Shown here in pieces: positions 26,434 to 33,371 of a stretch of DNA of 33,500 nucleotides (position 1 is its first letter; each line of letters opens with the position of its first letter). The position numbers and the translations under genes are program-made. The notes under the pieces were generated by a model. That model was not told the DNA's origin. It did no database searches and saw only the letters and a list, made by a program, of their open reading frames with translations. The stretch spans positions 1-33,500 of the forward strand of contig DYFV01000059.1 of NCBI GenBank assembly GCA_020725025.1, written 5' to 3'. Source of the DNA: Azoarcus sp. GTDB lineage: Bacteria > Pseudomonadota > Gammaproteobacteria > Burkholderiales > Rhodocyclaceae.

Positions 26434-27774
26434 TCAGGAATCGAGGAAGCGTGCCACGAAGCACGGCGCGTCGGACGGGACGCCGTCCGGAAGCGCCAGC
26501 CACACCCGCCGCCCGCTGCCCGGTACGCCGGCAAGCGCGGCGCCGTCGGCGTCCTCCAGGCGTGCCAGCACGGCCTCCGTGGTGCCGGCCGGATGCACGA
26601 ACTCCAGCCGGTCGCCGACCGTGAAGGCGTTCTTCACCTCGACTGCCGCCAGGCCGCGCGCCGCGTCGAAGCCGGCCACCTCGCCCACCAGCAGGCTGCG
26701 CCCCGACTCGGAGTGCCCGCGCAGGTAGTTCTGGTGCTCGGGCGTGTGGTGGCGCTGGTAGAAGCCGTCGGTGTAGCCGCGGTTGGCGAGCCCTTCCAGT
26801 GCGCCCAGCAGGCGCAGGTCGAAGTCGCGGCCGGCGACCGCGTCGTCGATGGCCCGCCGATAGGCCTGGCTCGCCCGCGCCACGTAGTAGGGGCTCTTGG
26901 TGCGGCCCTCGATCTTTAGGGAATCCACGCCGATCGCCGCGAGCCGCGCCACGTGCTCCACCGCCCGCAGGTCGCGGGAGTTGAGGATGTAGGTGCCGTG
27001 CTCGTCCTCCTCCACCGGCATCAGCTCGCCTGGGCGGGTGCCTTCTTCCAGCAGCCATACCCGCTCGGCTGCGGCATGGCGCGGCCCCCCGCCCAGCGCC
27101 GGGCCGCCGCGGGGGTGGAGGTCGCCGGAACCGTCCTCGGCGGCCGCATGCACCCGGTAGTCCCAGCGGCAGGAGTTGGTGCAGGTGCCCTGGTTGGGGT
27201 CGCGGTGGTTGAAGTAGCCCGAGAGCAGGCAGCGCCCCGAGTAGGCCACGCACAGGGCCCCGTGGACGAAAACCTCGAGCTCCATGTCCGGGCAGGCGTC
27301 GCGGATCTCGGCGATCTCGTCCAGGGAGAGCTCGCGGGACAGGATCACCCGCGAGACGCCCACCGACTGCCAGAAGCGTACCGCCGCCCAGTTGGTGGTG
27401 TTGGCCTGCACCGAGAGGTGGATCGGCAGCTCCGGCCAGCGTTCGCGCACCATCAGCATCAAGCCGGGGTCGGCCATGATCAGCGCGTCGGGCGCGAGCG
27501 CCACCACCGGCTCCATGTCGGCGAGGAAGGTCTTGAGCTTGGCGTTGTGCGGGTAGATGTTGCTCACCACGTAGAACGCCTTGCCCGCGCTCCGCGCCTC
27601 GGCGATGCCCTGGGCGAGCACCGGCAGCTTGCCGAAGCTGTTGTTCCTCACCCGCAGCGAGTAGCGCGGCTGACCGGCATACACCGCGTCCGCCCCGAAG
27701 GCGAAGGCGGTGCGCATCATCTCCAGCGAGCCGGCGGGTGCGAGAAGCTCGGGGGCGGGGTGGGCAGAGCTCAT
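26434..27774 (-). CDS. trhP: tRNA U34 hydroxylation protein TrhP (U32 peptidase family)
   Basis: A 446-aa protein of the U32 family, closest in pattern to E. coli TrhP (YegQ), which uses prephenate to hydroxylate uridine 34 of tRNAs on the way to cmo5U. The start PELLAPAGSLEMMRTAFAFGADAVYAG and the motif ALIMADPGL are family features. Cysteines C175, C182, C198 and C202 (ALCVAYSGRCLLSGY and GTCTNSC) are the conserved set expected to hold an iron-sulphur cluster. DEHGTYILNSRDL, KIEGRTKS and RGYTDGF follow as in YegQ. No strong ribosome site precedes the ATG. The upstream neighbour is the M1-type peptidase gene, 26 bases away. Confidence 0.93.
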   Translation of the reverse strand: MSSAHPAPELLAPAGSLEMMRTAFAFGADAVYAGQPRYSLRVRNNSFGKLPVLAQGIAEARSAGKAFYVVSNIYPHNAKLKTFLADMEPVVALAPDALIMADPGLMLMVRERWPELPIHLSVQANTTNWAAVRFWQSVGVSRVILSRELSLDEIAEIRDACPDMELEVFVHGALCVAYSGRCLLSGYFNHRDPNQGTCTNSCRWDYRVHAAAEDGSGDLHPRGGPALGGGPRHAAAERVWLLEEGTRPGELMPVEEDEHGTYILNSRDLRAVEHVARLAAIGVDSLKIEGRTKSPYYVARASQAYRRAIDDAVAGRDFDLRLLGALEGLANRGYTDGFYQRHHTPEHQNYLRGHSESGRSLLVGEVAGFDAARGLAAVEVKNAFTVGDRLEFVHPAGTTEAVLARLEDADGAALAGVPGSGRRVWLALPDGVPSDAPCFVARFLDS

Positions 27775-27800
27775 GGGGCGGCGCGCAAAAAGGCGCGATT

Positions 27801-29828
27801 CTAGCCCGGGGAGCGCGCCACCGGGATCGACGGCGCCTTGGCCGGCCACACGCCGCGGTCGCGCGCCTTGCCCGCCTCGAGCACCAGCCAGCTCTGCTGC
27901 CGGTAGTGCGGCAGGGGACGGATGGCGGCGGCGAGGGCGGCCGGACTGTCGGCGGCGACCAGCGCCACGGGGGCGCCGGACGCAAGCCGCAGCGTCCACA
28001 TGCGCACGTCGCCGCGCCCGGCCACCTCGGGCGGCGCGGGCGGCAGGCCGTGGCGTGCGAGCCAGCCCGCTATCTCGGCCTGGGCGCCGATCACGAGGAG
28101 CGGGGTGTCCGACGGCATGGTGTCGGCGGGCTGCGCGGCGGGTACATGGTCGAGCAGCCGCGCGGCGAGCTTCTCGGCGGGCTCGGTGTAGCCGGCCTCG
28201 CCCACCACCAGCAGGGCGCTCGCCCGGTCCAGTTGCAGCTCCCGCAGGATGGGCGGGGCCTCGTCGCGGCCGAGACGGCGCAGCAGCCGGCTGTCCGGGT
28301 CCAGGGTGACCGTGTGCGCGGGCCCGTCGGCGGGGAGGACGAAGGTCTGCCGAGGCTGGTCGAGGCGCACCCGCCGGTTCGTCGTGCCGCCGGGACCGCC
28401 CAGTTGCAGGGGCACATCGAGCTCGTAGGCGGGCGAGCCCTGGGCGAGGGTCACCGCGACGCCTTCCGGAGTGGCACGGGCGGCTTCCAGGGTGAGCTCG
28501 GGCAGGCCCGCCCGGGTGAGCCATTGCGTGAAGAAGCTGCCGAGATCCTCCTTGGCCTCGGCCTCGAACGCCGCCCGCAGCTCGTCCCAGCCGGTGAGCC
28601 GGAACTGCCGGTCGCGCCACAGCCGCCGCACGCCCCGGTCGAAGGTCTCCGTGCCGAGGCGCTCGCGCAGCATCAGGAAGAGCATCGCCGTCTTCGAATA
28701 CCCCACTGCCTGGGAGATGCCGTGGCTGCGCGAGGTGAAGGCGGTGAGCGGCCGGTCGGCGCCGGGCGGGATGCCCGAGAGGTCGCGCAGCCAGCCGAGC
28801 CGCATGGCGCGCGCCTTGTCCGCGCTCTCGCGCTCGGCGTAGGCGTAGTCGGCCATGAAGGTGGTGAGCCCCTCGCTCCAGTTGCCGCTCCCGTAGTCGG
28901 GATAGACGCCGTTGCCCCACCAGTTGTGCAAGACCTCGTGGCCGAGGGAGGTGGTGCGGATGAAGGGCAGCTTCAGCACCTCGACGCCCAGGTAGGTGAG
29001 CGAGGGCATGCCGAAGCCGGTCGGCGTGGGGCTGGAGACCACCGAGAAGCTGCTGAACGGATAGGAGCCGATCCAGTCCTCGTAGAGGGCCAGGTAATCG
29101 CGTACCGAGGCGAGATAGTCCGCCGCGAGGGGCGCGAGCTCGGGATGGAAATAGGTGCGCAGCGCGAGTTCCCGGCCGTCCGCCGAGCGGGCGGTGATCT
29201 CGTCCACCCGATACGGGCCGGCGATCAGGTCGACGCCTTCCGAGGGGTGGGGAAACTCGAAGCGCGCTGTGATCCGCCCGCCGGCCTCGGTCTCCGCCAC
29301 CCGCGTGCCGGCCACCAGCCCGCGCTGGCCCGCGGGCAGGGTGAGCGTCACGCGGTAGTCGTGCAGGAGCAGCTCGCCCGCGCGCACCACCAGCGGATAC
29401 CACGCGCCGCCGGCCGGCAGGAAGCTGCCCTCCGGGTCGGCGGTGAGGCGGCGCTGGCCCAGGGTGTCGCGATGCTCCATGCCCCGCGCAAGCGGCTCCA
29501 GCGTGCCGTGCCAGACGAGCCGCAGGCTGCGGATCTCGTCACCGCTGGGGATCGGCCAGCGCAGCAGTCCGCCCTCGCGGCGCGGGCGTACCGTGAGCGG
29601 CCGGCCGTCCAGCGTCGCCGTCTCCACGGTGAAGCCGTCCTCGAGGAGAAGGTCGAAGCCCCCGCTGCCGCGGACCGTGATCTCGGCTTCGCCATGCAGG
29701 CTGCGGGCCGCCGGATCGAGCTCGACGGCGATGTCTTGGGAAACCGGAACGGCCGGCGCGGCGTGCGCGAAGCGCGCGACGAGCAGGCAGGCGACGAGCA
29801 CCAGGGCGAAGCGAAGCGGCGAAGACAC
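27801..29828 (-). CDS. Exported M1-type zinc metallopeptidase
   Basis: A 675-aa protein of the gluzincin (M1 aminopeptidase-like) family. Starting at GTG 29828, with CAGGAG six bases upstream, the first 23 residues form a clean signal peptide (LRFALVLVACLLVARFAHA, then APA), so it is probably periplasmic; an ATG at 29864 would add 12 polar residues before it. A beta-rich N-terminal domain (30-240) leads to the zinc site HEVLHNWWGN (H297, E298, H301), with the third ligand E319 in GNWSEGLTTFMADY. Spacing between the second His and this Glu is one residue shorter than classic M1. No GAMEN motif is seen; GFGMPSL takes its place. A C-terminal domain of about 220 residues has no assigned role. The substrate is unknown. 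Confidence 0.88.
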   Translation of the reverse strand: MSSPLRFALVLVACLLVARFAHAAPAVPVSQDIAVELDPAARSLHGEAEITVRGSGGFDLLLEDGFTVETATLDGRPLTVRPRREGGLLRWPIPSGDEIRSLRLVWHGTLEPLARGMEHRDTLGQRRLTADPEGSFLPAGGAWYPLVVRAGELLLHDYRVTLTLPAGQRGLVAGTRVAETEAGGRITARFEFPHPSEGVDLIAGPYRVDEITARSADGRELALRTYFHPELAPLAADYLASVRDYLALYEDWIGSYPFSSFSVVSSPTPTGFGMPSLTYLGVEVLKLPFIRTTSLGHEVLHNWWGNGVYPDYGSGNWSEGLTTFMADYAYAERESADKARAMRLGWLRDLSGIPPGADRPLTAFTSRSHGISQAVGYSKTAMLFLMLRERLGTETFDRGVRRLWRDRQFRLTGWDELRAAFEAEAKEDLGSFFTQWLTRAGLPELTLEAARATPEGVAVTLAQGSPAYELDVPLQLGGPGGTTNRRVRLDQPRQTFVLPADGPAHTVTLDPDSRLLRRLGRDEAPPILRELQLDRASALLVVGEAGYTEPAEKLAARLLDHVPAAQPADTMPSDTPLLVIGAQAEIAGWLARHGLPPAPPEVAGRGDVRMWTLRLASGAPVALVAADSPAALAAAIRPLPHYRQQSWLVLEAGKARDRGVWPAKAPSIPVARSPG

Positions 29829-29877
29829 GGGCGGCTCCTGAGGGACGGGTTCGGGTGGCGGCAAGCCCTGCCATTAT

Positions 29878-29912
29878 CCTAGCCCTAGCGCCCGGCCCCT
29901 GGCCCCTGGCCC
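29878..29912. repeat. GC-rich short tandem repeats after phaP
   Basis: CCTAGCCCTAG (29878-29888) is followed at 29893-29912 by two full copies of GGCCCCT and a partial third. The pattern resembles the GGGGCTA repeat at 5313-5330 and its inverse at 5431-5442, read on the other strand. It lies between the M1 peptidase start and the phaP terminator. Confidence 0.4.
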
Positions 29913-29927
29913 GCGGCATCCCCGACG

Positions 29928-29956
29928 AAAAAAATCGGCGCCCCGCAGGGCGCCGA
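29928..29956 (-). terminator. Intrinsic terminator of phaP
   Basis: On the minus strand TCGGCGCCC and GGGCGCCGA (plus-strand 29948-29956 and 29935-29943) form a perfect 9-bp stem around a 4-base loop, followed by seven T (29934-29928). It lies about 50 bases after the phaP stop. This isolates the phasin transcript from the peptidase gene downstream. Confidence 0.93.
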
Positions 29957-30005
29957 ATGCCGGCCTATGGAGCCGCGTGGAGGAGACGCGCGGCCGGCCG
30001 GATGC

Positions 30006-30554
30006 TCAGGCGGCCTTGTCCGCCGGCTCCGAGCTCGCCTTGGGCGGCAGGCCGGCGGCCGCCGTCAGGTTGGTCTCGGCGATCTCGATCGCCTTGCGGG
30101 TCGCCTTGCTCACGCTCTCGTAGGTGGAGTTGGCCGCCGCGACCATCGACTGCACCGCGGCGAGGGCGACATCCGAACCGCCCGGCGCCGACTTGGCCGC
30201 CTTCTCCAGGGCTGCGATCACCTGCTTGTTGATCTCGGCAGCCTGCAGCTCGAAGGGCTTGACCACTTCCTCCAGGCCCTGGGCCAGGATCTCGTAGCAG
30301 CCGCGGTAGTAGCCGAGGACCTTCTCCACGGTGGGCTGGGCGCTGGCCGATTGCAGCGCGCTCAGGTCCTGGGGCGTCTTCACCGAGAGCAGCGAGCGGA
30401 CCGCGGCGGTGCCGTCGTCCATGAGGGCGCGGGCGGTGTTCAGGTTGAGCACCGTCAGGCGTTCGGCGGACTCGAAAACGGTCTGGCTGGCGGAGGTGTA
30501 GGCGTCGAAGATCTCTTCGGGGGAAACGGTCAACAGCTTCGGGGACGTGGTCAT
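30006..30554 (-). CDS. phaP: Phasin (polyhydroxyalkanoate granule coat protein)
   Basis: A 182-aa, almost wholly helical amphipathic protein that coats polyhydroxyalkanoate granules and sets their number and size. The pattern ALMDDGTAAVRSLLSVKTPQDLSALQSA (about 43-70), followed by GYYRGCYEILAQGLEEVVKPFE, is typical of the betaproteobacterial phasin family. The tail is rich in A, K and P (LPPKASSEPADKAA). It has no signal peptide or membrane segment. It is a single-gene unit with a strong promoter, two matching operator-like sites and its own intrinsic terminator, as expected for a gene repressed by PhaR until granules form. PHA synthase genes are not in the window. Confidence 0.93.
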   Translation of the reverse strand: MTTSPKLLTVSPEEIFDAYTSASQTVFESAERLTVLNLNTARALMDDGTAAVRSLLSVKTPQDLSALQSASAQPTVEKVLGYYRGCYEILAQGLEEVVKPFELQAAEINKQVIAALEKAAKSAPGGSDVALAAVQSMVAAANSTYESVSKATRKAIEIAETNLTAAAGLPPKASSEPADKAA

Positions 30555-30621
30555 GGGACGCTCCTTGTCGGGTTGGACGTATCGTCGGGCTCACGGACTG
30601 CCGCCCGGAGGGTGGCAATGT

Positions 30622-30635
30622 TGCGCTGCACAAAA
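30622..30635 (-). promoter_or_regulatory. phaP operator 1 (PhaR-like site over the transcription start)
   Basis: The 14-mer TGCGCTGCACAAAA lies just downstream of the phaP -10 box, where a bound repressor would cover the transcription start. Read on the minus strand, TTGTGC-A-GCGCAA is a dyad with one mismatch. The same 14-mer recurs 52 bases away, about five helical turns. A PhaR role is inferred from the phaP context. Confidence 0.65.
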
Positions 30636-30637
30636 CG

Positions 30638-30665
30638 ATTCTAGTACGGAGAAAAAACATGTCAA
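30638..30665 (-). promoter_or_regulatory. Sigma-70 promoter of phaP
   Basis: On the minus strand TTGACA (30665-30660), a perfect -35 box, is followed after 16 bases by TAGAAT (30643-30638, 5 of 6 consensus). It is flanked on both sides by copies of the same operator-like 14-mer, so a strong promoter appears to be held by a repressor. Confidence 0.85.
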
Positions 30666-30668
30666 GGA

Positions 30669-30690
30669 TTTTGTGCGCTGCACAAAAAAT
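30669..30690 (-). promoter_or_regulatory. phaP operator 2 (PhaR-like site upstream of the -35 box)
   Basis: TTTTGTGC-GCT-GCACAAAA (30669-30687) is a perfect inverted repeat with 8-bp arms, three bases upstream of the -35 box. It contains the same TGCGCTGCACAAAA 14-mer (30674-30687) as operator 1. In Ralstonia/Cupriavidus PhaR is known to repress phaP1 through sites near the -10/start region and near the -35 region, an arrangement this matches. Confidence 0.7.
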
Positions 30691-30800
30691 CCTCTCGAAA
30701 ATCCTGGACGACTGACGAAATTCCCTTACATGCAAAGAGTTACCATCCAGGTATCCTTTCTCCGCCGCGAGCGTCCGATCCGACTTTCCGTCCATTGCCC

Positions 30801-31427
30801 ATGACACTCCACGCCTCCTCCCGCATTCCGCCCATTCCCCGCCGGCGCCTTTCCTGGTACGCGCGCCTGGTGCTCGCCAACCAGCGCCGCCGTTACGGCC
30901 AGGAGCTCGAACCGGCGCGCCTGTGGGCGCGCAGCCCCAAGGTCTTCGCGGCGCTCTCCCTCCTCTACGGCGCGCTCGATCGCCGCCGCTCCCCGATCGA
31001 GCCGGCCCTGCGCTCGCTCATCACGGTGCGGGTGTCGCAGATCAACTGGTGCGCGTTCTGCGTGGACATCAACGCCGCCACCGGCATGAAGCGCGGCGTG
31101 AGCGAAGGCCAGCTCGCCGCGCTCCCCGAGTTCGAGGCTTCGCCGCTGTTCGACGCGCGCCAGAAGGCCGCGCTCGCCTACGCCGAGGCAATGACCCGCA
31201 GCGACCTGGGTGTGGACGACGCGCTGATGGCGCGCGTGAAATCGCATTTCGACGAGGACGCGGTGATCGAGCTCACCGCGCTCGTCGCCTTCCAGAACAT
31301 GTCGAGCAAGTTCAACGCGGCGCTCGCGGTTGCGCCGCAGGGTTTCTGCCGGGTCGACGTGAAGGGCGCGGGGGCGCACGAGGGCCGAACGCAGGTGCCG
31401 GCGGCCGCCGAGGAAGGGAAGGAGTGA
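30801..31427 (+). CDS. Carboxymuconolactone decarboxylase / AhpD-like protein
   Basis: A 208-aa helical protein of the CMD/AhpD superfamily. The signature helix carries C84 and C87 (INWCAFCVDIN), the redox CXXC of AhpD-like alkylhydroperoxidases. The histidine expected three to four residues after the second cysteine is replaced by N91, so peroxidase activity is uncertain. The second conserved part is QKAALAYAEAMTRSD, followed by VIELTALVAFQNMSSKFNAAL. The ATG at 30801 is chosen over an in-frame TTG at 30795; the ribosome site is weak. It is divergent from phaP and ends nine bases from the rtcR stop on the other strand. A true lactone decarboxylase role is unlikely given the length and context. 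Confidence 0.85.
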   Translation: MTLHASSRIPPIPRRRLSWYARLVLANQRRRYGQELEPARLWARSPKVFAALSLLYGALDRRRSPIEPALRSLITVRVSQINWCAFCVDINAATGMKRGVSEGQLAALPEFEASPLFDARQKAALAYAEAMTRSDLGVDDALMARVKSHFDEDAVIELTALVAFQNMSSKFNAALAVAPQGFCRVDVKGAGAHEGRTQVPAAAEEGKE

Positions 31428-31436
31428 AGGCGGCGG

Positions 31437-33038
31437 TCAGGAGGAACGCATCGCGCCGGCCACGTCGCTCCATCGCAGCCCGAAGCGCGCCAGGTACTTG
31501 CGCAGGCGATCGGCGTCGTTGGCCTGCTTCTTCTCCTGGCGCGACACCGCGAAGAGCCGGCGTCCGGCCTCCGACAGGCTGGCCGAGCCGCGACACACCT
31601 CGATCACCGCGTTGAGCTGGCAGCGGTCGAAGAGGTCGAGGCCGGCGGCGGCCTCGCCGAGCAGGGCTTCGGCCGCGTCGGCGCCGCGGCCGTCGGACCA
31701 GGCGGCACGCAGGCGTTCGATCTCGGCCACCACGTTGTCCTCGGTGATGCGCCCGGCGTCGGCCAGCGTCGCCATGCGGGTGATCGAGGCCGACAGCTCG
31801 CGGAAGTTGCCCGTCCAGCGCGCCGCCGGCGAGCAGGCGAAGGCGAGCCAGCGGCGCCGCGCCTCCAGGTTGAAGCGCACCAGCATGCCGTGCTCCCGGG
31901 CGAAACGCTCGAGCTCGAAGTCCAGGTTGGGCTCGATGTCCTCGCTGCGGGCGGCCAGGCCCGGCAGCTGGAAGGTCCACAGGTTGATGCGCGCGTGGAG
32001 GTCTTCCCTGAAGCGGCCCTCGGCCACCTCGCGGCGCAGGTCCCGGTTGGTGCCGGCGATGAGCTGGAAGTCGCTCGCCACCTCCCGGTCGGCCCCGAAG
32101 GGGAAGAAGCGCTTCTCCTCGATCGCCTTCAGCAGCATCGCCTGCTCGTCGAGGCCCAGCTCGCCGATCTCGTCCAGGAAGAGCAGGCCGCCGTCGGCCG
32201 CGCGCAGCAGGCCCGGCCGCTCCCCCCGCGCCCCGGTGAAGGCGCCCGCCACGTGGCCGAAGAGGGCCGACATGGCCGCGTCCCCGCGCAGGGTGGCGCA
32301 GTTCACCTCGACAAAGCGGCCCTCCAGGCGCTGTTTCTGGCGCTTGAGCTCATACACCCGGCGCGCGAGGAAGGACTTGCCGGCGCCGGTCGGCCCGACC
32401 AGCAGAAGCGGCGCGCGCGAGCGGCCCGCGACCCGCTCGATCTCCTCGATCATGCCGTTGAAGCGGGGGTTGCGGGTGGCGATGCCCGACTTCAGGAAGC
32501 TCAGGGTCTCGTCGTGCTCGCGGCGGAAGCGCTGGGCGATGCGGTCGTAGCGGGACAGGTCGAGGTCGATGACCTCGTAGGTGCCGGCGCTGTTGCCCAC
32601 GTCCTTCTTGCGCGCCGGTGAGGTCTGCAGCAGGCGCGCCGGCAGGTAGCGCGCCTCGGCGAGCAGGAACCAGCAGATCTGGGCCACGTGGGTGCCGGTG
32701 GTGATGTGGATGAGGTAATCCTCGGCCTCGGTGTCGAAGGCGTAGCCGCGGGCGAAGTCGTGCAGCGTGGTGTAGACCTCCTCGAAGTCCCACGGGTCGC
32801 GCAGCTCGATCTCCACGCGCCGCACCTCGGTCTCCGGCGACACGGTGGCGATGTCGAGCTTCACCCGCTCGGCCAGCCCGCGGCTGCGGGCGTCGTGGAT
32901 GAGCTCCAGCCGATGCACGATCAGGTCTTCCTGCTGGCACAGGGCGACCGAGGGGCGCCACTTCTCCCAGCGCGCGCTGCCCTTGCCGCCGTAGTCGAGC
33001 TGGGTGCCGAGGAAGCCGATGACGACCGTCTTGCGCAT
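31437..33038 (-). CDS. rtcR: RtcR, sigma-54 activator of RNA repair genes
   Basis: A 533-aa transcription activator. N-terminal CARF-type sensor (about 1-180), starting MRKTVVIGFLGTQLDYGGKG and containing HITTGTHVAQI (111-121); in studied RtcR this domain senses RNA fragments left by tRNA damage. Central AAA+ domain (about 185-425) with Walker A GPTGAGKS (215-222), the sigma-54 contact loop GAFTGA (265-270) and Walker B LLFLDE (285-290), all intact. The C-terminal part (about 480-530) is a helix-turn-helix region (SLSEAGRRLFAVSRQEK). RtcR normally drives rtcB (RNA ligase) and rtcA (RNA cyclase), usually divergently. Here the divergent side carries a sigma-54 promoter leading into tRNA-like RNAs. 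On the minus strand TAGAAT (33085-33080) may be its own -10 box. Confidence 0.96.
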   Translation of the reverse strand: MRKTVVIGFLGTQLDYGGKGSARWEKWRPSVALCQQEDLIVHRLELIHDARSRGLAERVKLDIATVSPETEVRRVEIELRDPWDFEEVYTTLHDFARGYAFDTEAEDYLIHITTGTHVAQICWFLLAEARYLPARLLQTSPARKKDVGNSAGTYEVIDLDLSRYDRIAQRFRREHDETLSFLKSGIATRNPRFNGMIEEIERVAGRSRAPLLLVGPTGAGKSFLARRVYELKRQKQRLEGRFVEVNCATLRGDAAMSALFGHVAGAFTGARGERPGLLRAADGGLLFLDEIGELGLDEQAMLLKAIEEKRFFPFGADREVASDFQLIAGTNRDLRREVAEGRFREDLHARINLWTFQLPGLAARSEDIEPNLDFELERFAREHGMLVRFNLEARRRWLAFACSPAARWTGNFRELSASITRMATLADAGRITEDNVVAEIERLRAAWSDGRGADAAEALLGEAAAGLDLFDRCQLNAVIEVCRGSASLSEAGRRLFAVSRQEKKQANDADRLRKYLARFGLRWSDVAGAMRSS

Positions 33039-33054
33039 TGGGTTTATCCGAAAA

Positions 33055-33068
33055 GATAAATGCTTATC
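33055..33068. promoter_or_regulatory. Possible RtcR enhancer site
   Basis: GATAA-ATGC-TTATC is a perfect inverted repeat about 145 bases upstream of the predicted sigma-54 start, a usual distance for an activator site. A nearby TTATC (33045-33049) adds a partial copy. It lies in the 5' leader of rtcR, so autoregulation is possible. Assignment to RtcR is an inference from position. Confidence 0.4.
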
Positions 33069-33137
33069 GCACCGTCGCGATTCTACCCGCATTCTGACGG
33101 GCGCGCTCATCCCGATCGATCCGCATATTCCCAATTG

Positions 33138-33150
33138 TTTCAACAGGTTG
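33138..33150 (+). promoter_or_regulatory. IHF-like site
   Basis: TTTCAACAGGTTG matches the IHF consensus WATCAANNNNTTR with one mismatch. It is centred about 60 bases before the predicted start, between the possible enhancer and the sigma-54 promoter, where IHF bends DNA in many such promoters. Confidence 0.5.
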
Positions 33151-33179
33151 AGCACGTCGTACGCATCCGCGCATGTCGC

Positions 33180-33195
33180 TGGCACGTGTCTCGCA
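33180..33195 (+). promoter_or_regulatory. Sigma-54 promoter divergent from rtcR
   Basis: TGGCACG (33180-33186, perfect -24 element), four bases, then TCGCA (33191-33195, one mismatch to TTGCA). The GG (33181-33182) and GC (33193-33194) have the required spacing. Predicted start is near 33206. Next to rtcR, this should be the RtcR-controlled RNA-repair promoter, and its transcript begins with structured RNA rather than an open reading frame. Confidence 0.88.
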
Positions 33196-33205
33196 TAAGG
33201 ATCCG

Positions 33206-33323
33206 CGACTGCAGCCTCGCTGCGAAGGCCCACGGGCAGGGGTTCCCACCCCGCTGGTGCGCGACGGCCCGGATCCTCCGTTCGCCGGCGCGCATGCCGC
33301 CCAGCAGCCGAGCCGTGGTCGCC
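33206..33323 (+). ncRNA. Structured leader of the sigma-54 transcript
   Basis: GC-rich RNA with no convincing reading frame. It contains the hairpins GCAGC-CTC-GCTGC (33211-33223) and GGGG-TTCCCA-CCCC (33239-33252); the latter can be extended outward by GC/GC and CAC/GTG pairs and by GGCC (33227-33230) with GGCC (33266-33269). It may be another, more degenerate tRNA-like or Y-RNA-like unit, or only a folded leader. I could not match it to a known family. Confidence 0.4.
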
Positions 33324-33370
33324 TTGCGGGCCCTGGTGGGCCAGCCCGGGTTCGATTCCCGGACCGCAAA
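33324..33370 (+). ncRNA. Minimal tRNA-like RNA lacking an anticodon arm
   Basis: The last 25 bases are those of a tRNA: T stem CCGGG/CCCGG (33346-33350, 33358-33362) with the canonical T loop TTCGATT (33351-33357), then the acceptor 3' strand ACCGCAA (33363-33369) and discriminator A33370. The acceptor 5' strand TTGCGG (33324-33329) gives six pairs. Between them only a small hairpin is left, GCCC-TGGT-GGGC (33330-33341), whose loop GG could dock in the T loop like D-loop G18-G19. Total 47 bases, no anticodon arm and no encoded CCA. It is followed after one base by the next tRNA-like unit. Confidence 0.65.
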
Positions 33371-33371
33371 C

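Noticed and set aside
33199..33276. 7-bp acceptor-like pairing GGATCCG/CGGATCC making a third full tRNA-like RNA
   Set aside because: The left arm lies upstream of the predicted transcription start, and no T arm abuts the right arm. GGATCC is self-complementary, so the match is easily chance.
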